Below, one piece after another: positions 20,532 to 31,144 of a stretch of DNA of 64,000 nt (position 1 is its first letter; each line of letters opens with the position of its first letter). Below the pieces are notes generated by a model that worked only from the letters and a program-made list of their open reading frames with translations, had not been told where the DNA came from and did not search any database. A program made the translations under genes and the position numbers. The DNA lies in assembly GCA_022059125.1 (NCBI GenBank), contig JAEUWY010000007.1:186001-250000 (forward strand). The letters are read 5' to 3'. The DNA comes from Corynespora cassiicola (Eukaryota > Ascomycota > Dothideomycetes > Pleosporales > Corynesporascaceae).

Positions 20532-22086
20532 ATGACTCTGAATGTGTTGCCGTTGAAGGTCGTCGCACGACAGCCGGGCTCAGAGGCGAATCTCGGGCCG
20601 TATATCAATGTCGTCACCTGGACTTTATTGACCACGAGCGCATTGGCGGTAATGACCCGCATCGTGACGAAGAAGGCGATGGGGAGAAAGATCGATATCG
20701 ATGACGCATTTATTATCGGTGCTCTGGTGAGTAACTTGCAATAAATCATCTTGAGCTTTTTGGCTGCTCAGTAACTTACAGAGGTCTCAGGCCACAAGCA
20801 TTGGTTCGGGAATAGCGTGTAGCATCCAATCATCGAATGGGCTTGGAAAAGATATACGTTACTTGAATGAATCTCAAATTATAGCTTTTCAGAAAGTATG
20901 TTGGAGAGTCTCAATTCATGTTTTAATGACAGTATGTATATTACGATAAAACCGCTGACTTGAGTGGCTACAGAGCGAATATGCAAGCAAGCTACTCTAT
21001 CTTGCGACCCTCACCCTAGCGAAGCTCTCAATTATTTCGCTTCTTATGATATTGACGGCTTCAAATCTGCATCGTAAACTTGGTATTGCCATAGCAGTAT
21101 TCATCGCATTGTGGGGGTTCGTTAGTGAGTTCGTAGCCGCTTTTCAATGCGAGCGCCATACCCCGTGGGAGATCATAGGACCCGATAGGAGATGTTATGA
21201 CTTGGTAGGCTAAGATTACCCAGAACGCCTCAAAATTGTGAGAAACAATATTTTGATATTGCTGCAGGTAGATTTTTGGAAGACTATGTGTGTTGTTAAC
21301 ATGCTTACTGATCTGGCTCTTATAATGTTTCCTGTCCATATTATGCTCACTCTTCAGATGAAAAACCGGAAGAAGGTTACCATAATCACATTCTTTGGAG
21401 CAAGATCTTTGTATGCATACTTTCCTCGTTTCCTTCCGTTGTTTATTGACACCTTTCTAAGGGATATTGTTGCTACAGCTATCCAGTTGGCTTACACTCG
21501 TGGATTTGCATCGCCGAACCCCACCCGAGATCTCTGGAAGTGGTCTCTAATGACCCAAGTTATCCAATGCATCACCATTCTGACGTCTTGTATCCCGTAT
21601 CTTCGTCCTCTATTGGATTCCATACCATCAGGCATGTATGGTGCCGATGAGCTGCGTCGTCGCGGTACTTCCTCGGACAGTTACGGGCGATCCAGATCTG
21701 GTGCCTCATACAAGCTCACTTCCACGAATGGCACCAGTACAACGAATCACTCAAAATCTAAATCCAGTCGAAAATTACAAAATGAGAGATGCCTAAAGAG
21801 ATATCTCTTGCCGATGTTGTCTGAAGATGTGGGTCCGACCACACATGCGAATTCTGCTTCGGGTCTGCCGGGAGGCCCAAGACGAACAGACGGGGTAATT
21901 GGAGTCGAAATCACTGCTGAAACAGGCTTTAAAAGCTCTGACGGAAAATTGGAAAGTGAAAGTACAGGAAGTCTTGCGAAAATAGTGAAAACTACGGTCG
22001 TCAGTGCGGAGTGGGAGGAGCTGGATGTAAGAGACCGAAGAGAAAGCAGGGAGACTGGTAATGAGATTGAGGTTTTGAGAGACTGA
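20532..22086 (+). CDS. SAT4-type fungal rhodopsin-like seven-helix membrane protein
   Basis: Exons 20532-20726, 20791-20895, 20974-21204, 21268-21410 and 21462-22086 give 432 residues. All introns are short with good donors (GTGAGT, GTATGT, GTAGGC, GTATGC); the last is 51 bases and would be readable in frame, but removing it restores the usual spacing between two helices. Seven hydrophobic helices fill the first 290 or so residues, including the family's conserved DIDDAF and WKWSLMTQVIQCI regions. The cytosolic tail is Ser/Thr-rich. Fungal rhodopsin-domain (PTH11-related) proteins are a large family of plasma-membrane proteins, some acting as receptors; they lack the retinal-binding opsin fold's known chemistry. 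Ligand unknown. Confidence 0.82.
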
Positions 22087-23374
22087 GAATAGTTCCATCA
22101 AATGGAATATATCTTTCATAGCAAGCATAATCTTTTCAAACTCGCGAGAACTTCGCTTTGGATATTTTAATGCTTCCTTACGCAATTGAATCCGTTTTTG
22201 TTAAGACAGCGAAGAGATCACAATAACAGTCCTCTACTTGATGCACTCTGGTCCAAAAACCGAGAGAACTTAGTTTCATACGTTGTATATTTCAAGATCA
22301 CATAGCTTAAATGGCATCACATGCGCGAGACAAAGGTTTGACTTCACCATTTTGACGAGCGCACAAGTGGAGGCTAGCTCTGATGACTGCTCCTTTACAC
22401 TTCTTGGTACATATTAGCAACTCTTCTTCAAAACAGAGACCATAAAACTATACCCATGCAACAAACTCCCATTAAAGTGCAAGTTGGAGCGTTGCAAGGG
22501 CACTGCGAACTGGTGCACTCTCACGTGAGATGTGCCATGTGTGATTAGTCAGTAGCACCGCGCTATCTTGCCGATCAGTCCTCCACCGCTCGCCATTCTT
22601 CTCACAAACCATCTTTGTTTTCTACACGAGTGTCACCTGAACCTGCAGGGAAGCTCCTTCGATTGCAACATGGTGCCACAACATATCTTGTCACGACTCT
22701 TTCCATGCTACAAGCCTGCTCTCGTACAACGAATGGACTGGTTCTCATTATTATTCCTCCAGTGAAATCGGTTCAGTCTCTAAGTTGTCCCAAGTCCAGT
22801 GCTTCAGCCTTTATCGCCGCGCGTTAAACCATACATTAATGTGGATCACAGCGTTAGTCTGCACCTGACTGCATTAGATGTCTACACCATCGGAAGATAC
22901 TGTCATATGCAGCCTTGTTATCCATGCGAGCAAGGGACCTAAATGCATGCCACTAAAGCTTGCAGATCCGCACTAGTCTTGCTGTGCGACGCAATAGACG
23001 AACCACAAAATGCCCAAGCACGACTGCCTGAGACTTAGGATGCAGTGCCATTACTCCAAGGCGCTCTTTCTGCAGAAATCAGACTTCGTGTTTTCCGTCT
23101 AGAGACTTTAGGATTGCCGGCTGCTGACGCCCTACATTATATTAGTTTGAGTAGAACCCTGACGGTGCACATGGTTCACGTTACCTCGAAAGAGAATAAA
23201 GATCGGGGCTTGCATCGTGCGTGTATGGTATCACGACTTCATCCCATCATATTCTCCCCTCCAATCTGCGGCCCCTGAACACGAATCCCAACAACAATTC
23301 ATATTCTCCATTATCGTTGCCATCAACTTCCGATCCCTATCTTTGTTACCAAGCGCCCGGATTGACCATTTCCC
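22087..23374. other. Intergenic, no gene seen
   Basis: About 1.3 kb with only short unsupported frames, presumably the promoter of the permease downstream. Confidence 0.5.
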
Positions 23375-25318
23375 ATGGAAAAGCACATCGAGTTGCAGAC
23401 ACTTGACGATGCGGTTTTGCGCTCCAGGGGCAAAGGATCCATAACTGATTCCAAGCCTCATGGCTTCGATCGAGATCAGTATGAACTCGCCAGGATTGGC
23501 AAAAAGCAAGTCCTCAAAGTAAGAACAAGGCCCACAGATGGAATAAAGCCATGAGCTAATGCTTACAGCGACGATTCGGCTTGGTAAGCATGACGGGGTT
23601 ATCATGCGGATTGATGTGCACATGGGAAAGCCTTTTAGTGTACGTAAGCCGAAGATGCACTCATGGCTTGTTCTGAAATTACCGCAGGGTCTTCTTGATA
23701 GGCTTCCAAAAGTAAGCGCTCACCAAAACCACCGCAAATATTTTCTGAACTATTAGTGGCGGACCGGCAGGGCTCATATATGGGTTCCTACTTGTTTGGA
23801 TCGGCAATCTATCGGTCTTCACTGCCATTGGAGAGCTTTCAAGCGCGATTCCAACGGCTGGCGGGCAGTATCATTGGGTATCTATTCTGGCCCCTAGATC
23901 AAGCAGAAGGTTTTTTAGTTATATGACGGGTAGGACAAGCCATCGAGACTCACTGGTCTGTACGCTGACAGCTCAGGGTGGCTTACTGTCATTGGCTGGA
24001 TAGCAGCATTGACTTCCGTATCCTTTTTCGTCGCCGACCTCACGCTGCAACTGGCCAATTTGAATGGTGCCGAGTTCATACGAGAAGGGTGGCATGGAAC
24101 ACTGCTTCTTTGGGCTTCGCTTTTGCTATGTGTTTTTGTGAACATCTTCGTCAGCGGCGCATTGCCATCAATCGAAGTAGTAGTACTAATTCTCCATATC
24201 CTGGGCTTCTTCGGCATCCTCATTCCCCTGGTCTATCTATCGCCAGCACATAATTCCGCAAAGGAGGTCTTCACCAATTTTTATAATGGGGGAAGCTGGG
24301 ACAGTAGGACCCTGGCCTTCTTTATCGGCCTGCAGGGAAATGCTCTGGCATTTGTCGGTACAGACTCTCCCGTCCATGTAAGCGGCTGCTCTCCCTTCTC
24401 GGGACCTTTCTAATCAGAACAGATGTCGGAAGAAGTCAAGAATGCTAGTAGAGACGTGGCTAGATCAATGATGCTCAGTCTGGTTATCAATGGTTGTCTG
24501 GCCTTGGGCATGCTGTTCGCTGTTCTATTCAGCGCGCCAAACATAGTCGACCTGTTGGTAGATCCGTCTTCTCTCTCGCCATTCATTCGTATCTTTGAGT
24601 ACGCCGTAGGCTCGAAAGCTGGGGCCACCATCATGACCAGCATCGTCATCGTGCTGGAGTTTTGCAGTGCGATGGGCTGCCTTGCTGCCGCTTCTCGCAT
24701 GACATGGTCGTTTGCGCGAGACCGTGGTCTGCCGTTTGCGCGGTACATTAGCATGGTACGTGTACACTTGGAAGAACATGTCAGCGGTGCTAAAAGATCA
24801 AACAGATTGACAAGCGTACCACGATCCCGGTCATCGCGATCCTCGTCGTGACGCTCTGCTCAAGTCTGCTCGCTCTAATCAACATTGGAAACAATGCCGC
24901 CTTCAATGGAACGATAAGCATAGTCCTCGAGGGCTTCTACATATCGTATCTTTTGGCGCTTGGTCTGCTGCTCTGGCGACGGCTGCGCGGCGAAATGGAC
25001 GATTGCAATCCAGCGCTCACCACTTTTGCCTCATCATCGCTCGCCGATGAAGCACTAGACCGGAGCTTGAGATGGGGCCCGTGGCGACTACGAGGCGTCC
25101 TCGGCGTCGCAAACAATGCCTTTGCCTGTTGCTATCTTGTGCTCCTCATCTTCTTCAGCTTCTGGCCGACAGCCGCCGACGTGAGTGATCCAGTCGCCAT
25201 GAACTGGGCAGTGCTAGTCACGGGGGCTGTGGTCCTGTTCAGTGTTGCGTATTACACCGTGTACGCTCGGCGGGGATATAATGGCCCAATCGTGGAGGTG
25301 GACGTCCAGCACATGTGA
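23375..25318 (+). CDS. APC-superfamily amino acid/choline permease
   Basis: Seven exons: 23375-23518, 23569-23639, 23688-23711, 23757-23929, 23977-24377, 24423-24755 and 24806-25318, giving 552 residues. Exon 3 is only 24 bases but is needed to link 'WESLL' to the NGGPAGLIYGF block. Family blocks seen: RRFGLVSMTGLSC, PTAGGQYHWV, FVGTDSPVHMSEEVKNASRDVARSM and RMTWSFARDRGLPFA, the pattern of fungal GABA/choline-type (Hnm1/Uga4-like) permeases with 11-12 membrane helices. Located in the plasma membrane or vacuole; probable substrates are GABA, choline or related amines. Phases agree at all six junctions, which supports the model. Confidence 0.9.
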
Positions 25319-26548
25319 CTTAGGCTGTTGCACAGCAAACGCAGTGCGGGCGCGCTGGAGGATGTTGACATGTGGCATAATGTTCTATTCCGGAGGCGAT
25401 GTATTTGGATGTTTGTGCACTGAATCGCATGACTCCATATTGCTCCCATGAGCTCTTGTTACCCAGCGTATCCAAATTCGGCAGCAAATTTCCACATCGC
25501 GTTGCATCACCTCTCCATGTGCACCATCATCACGCGATTGTTTGCTGAGGTCCCAGATGAGATGGACTAGATATCCAAGAAGGGTGTGTGTTCACTGTAA
25601 CCATAGGAGTCGAGAAGATGTGAGGACATTAGGCTTCGCACCTCTGTCGAAATTAGACTGGACGATTCCACCTTCCTAATCAGGAAGGTCCATAAAACTG
25701 TGGGAGGCTGTTATTCATCGCTCACGTATCTTTGGCCAGTAAGTATCTGATGCCTTCCTATCTGGGAAGGTCACGGGAAGTGTTGATGGTATTGATGGGG
25801 AAAGTTGACGAGATCGCGCACCCTCGGCATCTCAACACTTTGCTCCTGTCGCCATCCGTCCCATTACCATCCATCGCTTACACTCTCCGGCGGAACCCCG
25901 GTGCATGTCATTACCATGGGACTTTATTTCCCACCACTCAACCTCTTCGTAATGAGCTCTGAAGCCGAATGCCTGCCACGAATTAATTCCATCTGGCAAA
26001 GGGCGTCTCTCTCGTTGAATTGCATCTGCATTTACTGCGATAGGCCAAGTGCCAGGCAGACTTGGCTTTGGCGGCTGGGGCATATGGAATTTCACCGTAC
26101 ACAACGTAGGAACGATACATGCATGACATGGGGTAACATGCGATGGGCAAAGTCTTGAAGAAAAGGGTAGATGTTCAAATTATTCAACCCGTGATGTGGA
26201 GCAGCGCACCCACGGGTACAATCCTCCCCTCTGGCTGAAGTATTCGGCACAAGGCAGCCTCATTAACTCGTATGGGTTGATTATGGAGCTGACAGAGCCT
26301 TGATTGGCTTGAGTCGGGGGGAGGGGGGGGGGGGGGGGACACTTTAAGCGGCCCTAAACCAAACCAGCACCCATAAGCATGAAATCCAGCCGCCCGGTGC
26401 CCTGTAGTGATTTCGCCGTTCTTCATTGTGCATTTATTCCTGTGCGCTGAATCAAGGCAGATCGATATCGTGAACGGAAACGGAGTTCTGGAGACTTCAG
26501 TCAGCTATCAGCAAGTTACGATAGCCTGTGATGCGGCTTCCTACCTAG
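25319..26548. other. Intergenic with a long G tract
   Basis: No gene seen. A tract of 6 G, one A and 16 G runs from 26316 to 26338. Confidence 0.55.
26316..26338 (+). repeat. Poly-G tract
   Basis: Twenty-two G interrupted by one A; possible quadruplex-forming and error-prone sequence in the region 3' of the minus-strand gene that ends at 26549. Confidence 0.85.
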
Positions 26549-27595
26549 TCAGAAGAGTTGATCGAACCCACCATCGACGATGTCCTGAAAATCGAGGCGT
26601 TGTTTTCCAGCAATGCTCTTGGCGTGAGGCTGCTTATTCGGCGAGATACAGTGGTTGACTTCGATAATCTTCACCCCGGGGATGTAGAAGCTGGAGACGA
26701 GCTCATTCCGGAGCGAAAAAGCCTCTGGGTCCTCGGCCGTATCGTGCCAATAGATGGTGAGCTGTTTGAGATCGGGTGCTTTGTTCAGGATGCTATCCTT
26801 GACGAAGAGCACCCGTTGTCTCAACAGTGCTGGGAAAACGACCTGCACAGCATCCTCTTGGGCACGGATCCAGGTTGTATCCCAGACCAAGGTAAGTTGA
26901 ATCTTTCTGATGCCTTCCATGGGAGAGAAGGCAGCTTCGGTCAGCTGTTGGAAGGTCTCCTCGATAAAAGATGTGTGGGCGAAGCTTTCAGTGGCATTGA
27001 TGTGCAGGACAGCGACGTCGTAGAACCAGTCGTTGGCCTCATCGCGAAGCTGCTTGCAGGTAATCAGGAGCTCGCGAGGCACTGGGCAGTGAGTAAGACG
27101 CATGAACTTGGTGACATGACGCCATTTGGAGGCTGGCCTGATAATCACGGCTGACGAAATATTCTCGTCCTCTCCAGGAACCTCATCAACGTCTTCCATT
27201 TCCTCATCTTCCTCATCGTCGACATCGTCCACTTCGTTATCGTCATCACTATAGATGACTTGGTTGTCCTCGTCGTCATCCTCATCCTGATCGTCAGCAT
27301 CATCGTCCTCATCACCGTCATCGATATCGTCCTCGTCATCCTCGTCGTCATCTTCTTGTTCGTATTGGTCGAGATCGTCACTGTCAAGGTCTGAGTCGGC
27401 GTTGTATCCAGCCTGAAACTGAGTGCCATCGGGGTTGTTGGCCTGATGGCCTGCTATGGTCTGCTTGATCTCCTCCTTTTCAAACCAGTAGCGCAAGACG
27501 TTCTTGGCTGGGTAATCACGGCCTGCAAGGTACTCGAAGATAACATGCCGCAGCTCAATGGGGATGCCCAAGAAGGTGAGGTCGTTGGGGGTCAT
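26549..27595 (-). CDS. F-box-like protein with a long acidic tract
   Basis: Single exon, 348 residues from the ATG at 27595; a second ATG at 27670 would add a Pro/Thr-rich 25-residue N-extension. The protein opens FLGIPIELRHVIFEYLAG, an F-box-like motif, then has an about 90-residue Asp/Glu tract encoded by GAC/GAT repeats at roughly 27180-27400, then a helical domain with VPRELLITCKQLRDEA. This layout is common among fungal F-box-like proteins of unknown substrate. No signal peptide. The acidic tract may bind basic proteins or nucleosomes, but nothing here shows that. Confidence 0.75.
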   Translation of the reverse strand: MTPNDLTFLGIPIELRHVIFEYLAGRDYPAKNVLRYWFEKEEIKQTIAGHQANNPDGTQFQAGYNADSDLDSDDLDQYEQEDDDEDDEDDIDDGDEDDDADDQDEDDDEDNQVIYSDDDNEVDDVDDEEDEEMEDVDEVPGEDENISSAVIIRPASKWRHVTKFMRLTHCPVPRELLITCKQLRDEANDWFYDVAVLHINATESFAHTSFIEETFQQLTEAAFSPMEGIRKIQLTLVWDTTWIRAQEDAVQVVFPALLRQRVLFVKDSILNKAPDLKQLTIYWHDTAEDPEAFSLRNELVSSFYIPGVKIIEVNHCISPNKQPHAKSIAGKQRLDFQDIVDGGFDQLF

Positions 27596-28704
27596 GGCGG
27601 GCAGCGGGCGGCGAGGAGTCGTCGACGGGGTGGTTGTAGGGGGAGGCTGGTGAGGAGGAGGCCTGCACATAAAAACCTCCGTGTGAGGGGTTGCGCGGTG
27701 AGGTGGAAGCTTTGGGATTCAAGGCTGTCTTGCTGCCTGAAAGAGCGGCAAGGGCCTTGGTCGAGGTCTCGTCACTGCGCGTGGGCCGCAGGGACAGCGG
27801 CGGTGGCAGCAGAAAGGGGGCGAGGGCGGAAGAGAGGAGGACCAGGCTGGCCTTATCACGATGGAAACGCGATGCCGTCCTTGGGGTGCCTTTACTCTGG
27901 CCTCGCGGGTTGCGCCTGCCTGCGCCAGACGAGCGGCCTCCTGCTGACTCAGCGATACAACCCGATGAGAAGTGAACCTTGGGAGACTCTGCTGTTGAGA
28001 ATCCGCCTCTCGTCAAAACTTCACATTGTTGGCTTCTTTCACCCATGCGCATACTGCATCTTCCATGGACGTCTCGACGGCACTCTTCGTTGGTGGGTTG
28101 AAGGGGCCCGCTTTGAGCCCTGTTTTGTTTTCCAAGGTACCCGTATTGACCTTGGATGCGCTCCTGACTCTCCCAGAAACATTGCATCGCATCTGCATCC
28201 TCTACGGATCAGGTCGCTTTTTGGTGGAGCTACCTTGACGCCTTGTCCTGCTCCCCCGGACTGCTATGTCTAGCGTTCTGGTAATAGCCAATCGATGCTC
28301 TCTCGGCTCTCGGACTAGCTCATCCGATTGGGTCCAGCCGCAATGGTCGTCGACTGGCCCGGTAGCGATCAATCTGGCTGGTCCAAGCGCAAGCTCAACA
28401 CCCTTACGACCACAAGCCCAGGCAATGCACAACAGGGTCCTCGGGCACGGCACTTTTCGCATCGAGTCGTGGCGTTCGCTTTGGTTTTTTCAAGTATCTG
28501 ATATTCGGACTGCCAGTCGTGTCCGATGCGGCTGAAGGATCTCCGCTTCCATCTCCGCTGCATCCTTCAATGTACGACTTCGCACATCACCTCGCACCCG
28601 CCTCGCACAATCAGACTACATATATTCCAACATGACCATGCTTCAAGATATCATGATTTTTTTCGTTTCCAATCGACCAATCCTACGATTTTCCAATTTA
28701 CATC
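27596..28704. promoter_or_regulatory. Divergent intergenic region
   Basis: Between the minus-strand F-box-like gene and the plus-strand FAXC-like gene. A 210-codon minus frame at 27555-28187 overlaps the F-box-like gene and has low-complexity composition; it is judged spurious. Confidence 0.5.
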
Positions 28705-29487
28705 ATGTCTCGGCTTCCCAAAACAGACATCACCATATATCGTGGCTGGGATACTCCAGGGAAATACGTATGGTCGCCATTTGTCAACAAGGTCGAGTTC
28801 CGCCTTCGGACCTCTGGCATCAAATATGCGTGTGCTTCTGGCTCTATACACGCAGCTCCCAAGGGCAAGATTCCCTATCTGGAGCTCTCGTCACAGGGAC
28901 ATGATGTTCGAACATTGGCAGACTCCGGTCTAATCATAAAAGAACTCATAGCCGCCGGCTTAATGGAAGACATCAACTCGACATTGACAAAGAAGGAGCA
29001 AGCTCAAGATCTTGCCTTCCGTGCCGTGCTGGAAGACAAGCTATACTTCTACACCGGGCACGAGCGCTGGGTCAAGAACTACTACACCATGCGCGATCAT
29101 ACACTCTGGGCAATTCCATATCCTCTTCGCATCATCATCGGTCTTCTCGCCTACCGTGGTAATGTGCGAAAACTCCACGACCAGGGTGCCGGCCGCTTCT
29201 CCGAAGCCGAACTTGGCCGATTTATCCACGAGATCTGGCAAAGCATCAATGGCATGCTCGAGGAAAGCAAGAAGGACGTCAAAGATCCTGAATGCTTTTG
29301 GCTTTTGGGAGGGCAGCAAGCGACGGAAGCAGATGCAACTGTGTTTGGATTTGTCGTGAGCGTATTGGTCTGCGATGCGGGGCCTGAGAGTGGCAAGTTG
29401 CTGAGGGAAAGCTTTCCAGTTGTGGTGGAGTATGCACGGAGAGTCCATGATACTTGGTTTCCAGACTATGAGATTTGGAAAGAGTAA
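28705..29487 (+). CDS. FAXC/metaxin-like glutathione S-transferase-fold protein
   Basis: Single exon of 260 residues. An N-terminal thioredoxin-like half (KVEFRLRTSGIKYAC, then KGKIPYLEL, the KxPxLE cis-proline strand) is followed by DSGLIIKEL, equivalent to the GST 'ES' glutathione-site region, and an all-helical C-terminal half with LGGQQATEADATVFGFV (the GST D-A-x-V/I-F block). This order matches the 'failed axon connections'/metaxin-like branch widespread in fungi. Probably cytosolic or attached to the mitochondrial outer membrane; its transferase activity is untested in most fungi. Confidence 0.85.
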   Translation: MSRLPKTDITIYRGWDTPGKYVWSPFVNKVEFRLRTSGIKYACASGSIHAAPKGKIPYLELSSQGHDVRTLADSGLIIKELIAAGLMEDINSTLTKKEQAQDLAFRAVLEDKLYFYTGHERWVKNYYTMRDHTLWAIPYPLRIIIGLLAYRGNVRKLHDQGAGRFSEAELGRFIHEIWQSINGMLEESKKDVKDPECFWLLGGQQATEADATVFGFVVSVLVCDAGPESGKLLRESFPVVVEYARRVHDTWFPDYEIWKE

Positions 29488-29872
29488 TGTGGAGAGGACA
29501 CATTCTTGTTCACGAGTGGGCCTCTTATTGGGTAATAATCTTTCTTTACCTGTATCACAGTTACTATAGCTGAACTTCCTGCCAGTAAATAATAGAATAG
29601 AACATTAAGAGCAAATCCAGTACGCGCATACCTGCCGAATTTGCACAATCAGATAATACACATCTTAGCCAGACAAGCCGTTAAAAACCAATTAATTCAT
29701 TAAATTCGGTTATAGACTTTTATTCCACCGAATTGAGTAATCAAATCCGCAAAATGCACATACTGCTCATGTATTGGATCCTTTCTTGCTGCAACCCTTC
29801 TGCCCCCGCGGTGAATTTCCATCCAAAAATCTCCTTTGGGAAACGAGCAAGTCCAATCAAAGTCCAAGAAAT

Positions 29873-30208
29873 CTAGCAGTCATGCCATCCGCACTTGTCC
29901 TTGCAAAGCGGAGGGTTGGACTTGCAAGTGTCGCCACGGCAGATGGTATCACACCAGGGGGCAAAGTACCAGGGGCAGTCCTGAAATATCCCCGTCAGCC
30001 TCTATCCAGTCAAAAATAAGGAGCGCTCAAGTGACAGAAAGAATTAAACACTTACGTTCCGGCACTTCTTGTAATGGTTATCGCAGTCTTTGCAATCATC
30101 TTGAGTGGTGCCCTGCTCGGGGACTGAAATTGCAGAGGGATCCTCGGAAGGGGCGCACCACGTCAGGACAAAGAGGCCAAAGAAGGCCAGAATAAGGTTG
30201 AGCTTCAT
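29873..30208 (-). CDS. Small secreted cysteine-rich protein, candidate effector
   Basis: Two exons (30056-30208 and 29873-29980) joined by a 75-base intron (GTAAGT/CAG, phase 0) give 86 residues. Residues 1-18 are a signal peptide (MKLNLILAFFGLFVLTWC). The mature chain holds ten cysteines, five possible disulphides, in patterns such as DDCKDC, PWCDTIC and PLCKDKCGWHDC at the very end. No family recognised. Size, secretion and cysteine density are those of fungal effector or antimicrobial candidates. The only sizeable frame over the locus is antisense, and both exons are below ordinary ORF-length cut-offs. Confidence 0.75.
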
Positions 30209-31144
30209 TTGATGTATTGACTATTCTGGAGAGAGGTCCCTTGATTCAAAGTTGGTGTTGCTGGAGTGGGAGTTCGAGTGGGTTGATGGAATTTGGTCAG
30301 ACCATAGCCAGCAGCAGGAGGTGGGTTTTTATCAGCATTAGGCAGTGGAATCGGGAAATTAGGAAAATGAATCTATGAAGCGTTTTTTTTCACACAAATG
30401 AACGGGTCAGGCAAAGTTTTAAACTGCAATTCGTTGAACGGAGTTCACACGGTATCAGTAGGGAAGTCAGGCTGGGAAATCAGCCTGTTCCCTCGAGCTC
30501 CGATTATCCTAGGCTTTTTCACTCTCTTGAAGGATTAAGTCGACTACTTCATGGAGTAATTTGCACAAAAATCATGCTGCGCACGACTTGTGTCCTACTT
30601 TGTGGTCTGTTAGTAGGACCTTTTTTTGGTAATGACTCCAACATCACGTGGCAGTATCAAATTGGCTTCGACAGATCCTAAAGGTGCACTGATTACCACA
30701 AAACTACTACACATCGGAGGTAAATCACACGTTGATGCGCGAGGGTATGCGAAGCGCGATAAGGGCACTTGAATCAACCTCCATTATAGCCTCGGAGACT
30801 GCACTGGGGGATTCGAAGAGTTGAAGTTGACTAGCTCTGATGAGAGTATTGACGAGAGGATTACAAAAGCTAGGAATACATTCGATCATGCTGGAGGATC
30901 AGCAATTCTAGGGAAAGTGGTCGATGAGAAGTCGAGGGTGTGGCGGGTTTGAGAGTTTGCGATGCAAGCATCTTTCCCACGCCATACTGTGCGCATTACC
31001 AGGCTGGCATGTACGCTATAGCCGAAAAAGGTCCAGAAATCATTGTTAGCTACCTTTGATTTTCTGATGGAAGACATATACTAAGCACGTATGATTTGAA
31101 ATCAACTAGCTTGCGGTTGCATGGCCATCTGCCTTTTTCGTCGT
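30209..31144. other. Intergenic, no gene seen
   Basis: Promoter of the cysteine-rich protein plus the region downstream of the minus-strand dehydratase. No convincing frames. Confidence 0.5.

Noticed and set aside
27555..28187. 210-codon minus-strand frame upstream of the F-box-like gene
   Set aside because: Low-complexity Ser/Pro/Arg composition, overlaps the F-box-like gene in another frame, no homologous features.
29836..30195. Plus-strand 119-codon frame
   Set aside because: Antisense to the spliced cysteine-rich secreted protein, which explains the locus better.
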